Source: Chitinophaga pinensis
GTDB lineage: Bacteria; Bacteroidota; Bacteroidia; Chitinophagales; Chitinophagaceae
NCBI GenBank assembly: GCA_902167325.1
Contig: LR632930.1
Span: forward strand, 744,001 to 808,000
Direction of reading: 5' to 3'
Length of the DNA: 64,000 nt
Numbering within the stretch: the stretch's first letter is position 1; each line of letters starts with the position of its first letter. The position numbers were made by a program, and so were the translations under genes. The notes beneath the pieces are model-generated. The model searched no databases and was not told the origin of the DNA. It was given only the letters and a program-made list of their open reading frames with translations. Of the stretch, positions 62,012 to 64,000 are shown piece by piece.

Positions 62012-62596
62012 TTACTTTCCTCCGCGGCCTAATGCTTCTATTCTGGTGAGGGCTTTGGCCCTGGCTTCTTCACTGAGCCAGCGGAGTTTTCCAAGGGCAG
62101 TTACTTTTACCGGGCTTACACCACAAAATTCCAGTGTGGCGCGCTTCATCGCATTGTGCCCTGCATTCCTGTATACTAACCAGTTGTACCAGCGCGGGCT
62201 ATCCATAGTGGTAATGATTCGGGCAGATCTGCCTTTTAGCAGCTTATCCCATAATTGAGAGTTATCCCGGTACCTGAAAGCTATACCCGGGAGAAAAAGC
62301 CGGTCAATAAACCCTTTCATAACGGCAGGGAAGGTTCCCCACCATGTGGGGTACACCCATACCATATGGTTACACCACTGGATATCAGCCCAGGCTGCTT
62401 CCAGGCAAGGCTCCCACGGCGTGCGTTGGCGATAGCCATGCAGCAGGATTGGCTGAAATGGTAGATCCCCGAGGCGTAGCAGCCTGATATCGTGGCCCGC
62501 AGCTGCGGCACTCCTTACATAAGTTTCCGCCATAGCGCTGCAGAAGCTTTCGTTATCCGGGTGCCCGAGGATCAGGAGGATCTTTTTGTTGTTCAT
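62012..62596 (-). CDS. NAD(P)H-dependent oxidoreductase, flavodoxin_2 fold
   Basis: A 194-residue protein from the ATG at 62596 (MNNKKILLILGHPDNESFCSA). The longer frame to 62644 is unlikely. ILGHPDNESF, VWVYPTWWGTFPAVMKGFIDR and ITTMDSPRWYNW are typical of KefF/MdaB/NQO1-like quinone reductases binding FAD or FMN. It probably carries out two-electron quinone reduction. The neighbouring Crp-type regulator could control it, as in other genomes, but that is inference. Confidence 0.9.
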   Translation of the reverse strand: MNNKKILLILGHPDNESFCSAMAETYVRSAAAAGHDIRLLRLGDLPFQPILLHGYRQRTPWEPCLEAAWADIQWCNHMVWVYPTWWGTFPAVMKGFIDRLFLPGIAFRYRDNSQLWDKLLKGRSARIITTMDSPRWYNWLVYRNAGHNAMKRATLEFCGVSPVKVTALGKLRWLSEEARAKALTRIEALGRGGK

Positions 62597-62725
62597 GGCA
62601 CAAAGATGGGAAATGCCCTGCTGCGTTTTTTTGACCATTGTCAATTAATCGGATGATTGACGGACAGGGTACGATGATCTACGTTGCAATGGAAGCTTAC
62701 AATGATGATCCTGGTTATTGCAAAT

Positions 62726-62753
62726 GAAAAAGGTCCGTTAGACAACGGACCTT
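62726..62753 (-). terminator. Terminator of recA
   Basis: AAGGTCCGTT (minus strand, 62753-62744) pairs with AACGGACCTT (62739-62730) around a 4-nt loop, and a T run follows toward lower coordinates. Confidence 0.88.
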
Positions 62754-62865
62754 CTACTAAACTAACCCAAACAAACGTTTAAAAAACGTTCTATAAATTC
62801 TTCTTTGTTTTCTTTGTTTGTGGCTGCGGGAGGGAAGCTATACTGCTTCCATCAGTTACTGCCGT

Positions 62866-63879
62866 TCATTGAGCAGCAGCCGCAGCTTCAGCGAGTTTCG
62901 CTTTGATCTTGGCTTCCACTTCAGCGGCAACTTCAGGATTATCGAGCAGCAATTGCTTCACAGCATCGCGGCCCTGACCGAGCTTGTTGCTTTCGTAGCT
63001 GAACCAGCTACCACTCTTTTGGATGATGCCGTATTCCACACCCATGTCGATAAGCTCACCGACTTTGGATATGCCGACACCGAAAATGATATCGAACTCG
63101 GCCAACCGGAACGGAGGCGCCACTTTATTCTTTACCACTTTCACTTTCACGCGGTTACCTACTGCTTCGTCGCCGTCCTTAATCTGGCTCATACGGCGAA
63201 TATCCAGCCGAACCGATGCGTAGAATTTCAGGGCGTTACCACCGGTTGTTGTTTCGGGGTTACCGAACATCACACCGATTTTCTCACGCAGCTGGTTAAT
63301 GAAGATGCAGCAGCAATTCGTTTTTGAAATCGTAGCCGTCAGCTTCCGGAGTGCCTGAGACATGAGGCGTGCCTGAAGGCCCATCTTGCTTTCACCCATC
63401 TCTCCTTCCAGCTCGCCTTTCGGAACCAGCGCGGCCACAGAGTCAATCACCACCACATCCACAGCGCCGGACAGAATCAGCCGGTCGGCAATTTCCAGTG
63501 CCTGCTCACCATGGTCGGGCTGTGAAATCAACAGAGAATCCACATCCACACCCAGCCTGCGGGCATAAGAACTGTCAAAAGCATGCTCGGCATCTATGAT
63601 GGCGCAAATGCCTCCCTTCTTCTGAGCCTCTGCAATTGTATGTATCGCAACCGTCGTCTTACCAGAAGACTCCGGTCCATATATTTCTATAATACGCCCT
63701 TTGGGGAACCCGCCAATACCCAGGGCAATATCCAACCCCAGCGACCCGGTGGAGATCACCTCCATCGGCACCTCCGCTTTCTCTCCCATCATCATCACGG
63801 ATCCCTTTCCGAAATCCTTCTCGATTTTGTCCATGGTAAGGCGAAGAGCCTTCAGTTTTTCAGTATTGGCGTTTGACAT
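62866..63879 (-). CDS. recA: Recombinase RecA
   Basis: A 337-residue RecA. The Walker A loop is GPESSGKTT. Downstream motifs are [58 protein letters not shown], and the DNA-binding loop with [14 protein letters not shown]. It catalyses strand exchange and SOS co-proteolysis. It ends in an Ala-rich tail ([10 protein letters not shown]). I could not place a LexA box or a good promoter in the 121 nt of upstream sequence shown. Confidence 0.99.
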   Translation of the reverse strand: MSNANTEKLKALRLTMDKIEKDFGKGSVMMMGEKAEVPMEVISTGSLGLDIALGIGGFPKGRIIEIYGPESSGKTTVAIHTIAEAQKKGGICAIIDAEHAFDSSYARRLGVDVDSLLISQPDHGEQALEIADRLILSGAVDVVVIDSVAALVPKGELEGEMGESKMGLQARLMSQALRKLTATISKTNCCCIFINQLREKIGVMFGNPETTTGGNALKFYASVRLDIRRMSQIKDGDEAVGNRVKVKVVKNKVAPPFRLAEFDIIFGVGISKVGELIDMGVEYGIIQKSGSWFSYESNKLGQGRDAVKQLLLDNPEVAAEVEAKIKAKLAEAAAAAQ

Positions 63880-64000
63880 AATTGTTTGAATTAGTTAGTC
63901 AGTATTATTGTTTGTTCGTTGTTATTTGCTTGGTACTGCAAGGTAAAACTATTTCCGGATATTATCCTAAAAAAATTAGCATTTCTCGCGAAATACTAAT

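Overview
The window looks like a chromosomal segment from a Bacteroidota bacterium, most likely of the Chitinophaga type. The evidence is a SusC/SusD pair, small PorT-like beta-barrels, GldD/RicT-type tail proteins, double-glycine leader peptides, a TTTG-N19-TATATTTG promoter, the bTHX ribosomal protein, and the lack of Shine-Dalgarno sequences in front of most starts. The family placement is an inference from gene content. Most of the sequence is densely packed housekeeping DNA. The exception is a 2.8 kb AT-rich stretch at about 4.75-7.5 kb that holds no protein gene I can support.

Layout. 0-4.7 kb: a YugP-type zinc peptidase, then the translation block rplM-rpsI-rpsB-tsf-pyrH. 4.7-8.2 kb: a gene-free region with at least 11 same-orientation copies of a 22-24 nt GC-rich hairpin, followed by an IS200/REP-associated (RAYT-like) transposase homologue that has lost its key catalytic residues. 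8.7-13.7 kb: a TPR sensor kinase, two double-glycine leader peptides, exonuclease III, DUF4286, HU and bTHX. 13.7-24.4 kb: pdxH, two DUF3298 lipoproteins, a UvrD-like helicase-nuclease, an Ig-like lipoprotein, recR, a glutathione peroxidase and holB. 24.5-31.3 kb: ricT with a long repetitive tail, a frameshifted rhomboid gene, an NdpA-like protein, an SMP-30 protein and a sulfatase. 31.3-36 kb: a striking tandem and inverted repeat, then fabG, GH3, lptB and metF. 36-48.6 kb: three outer-membrane barrels, a TlpA-like protein, rlmD, an active and an apparently dead rhomboid in tandem, two EEP-family membrane proteins, cysS, and an AlkA-like glycosylase. 48.8-57.7 kb: susC/susD, a secreted protein, and a GH3/beta-lactamase fusion. 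57.9-64 kb: adk, obg, tRNA-Thr(CGU), a J-domain membrane protein, a Crp/Fnr regulator, a flavodoxin-fold oxidoreductase and recA.

The best candidate for something undescribed is the hairpin array with the neighbouring degenerate RAYT-like protein. The hairpins keep their stem despite sequence drift, including paired changes, keep an [A/G]GAA-type loop, all point the same way, and lie in DNA that has no other evident job. A REP/REPtron-like system whose transposase has been exapted or is dying is the simplest reading. A structured non-coding RNA locus is the main alternative. Secondary points of interest are the paired GG-leader peptides, the catalytically dead rhomboid, the frameshift in a C6 run, the perfect 22-bp inverted repeat upstream of the sulfatase, and the low-complexity tails on S2 and RicT.
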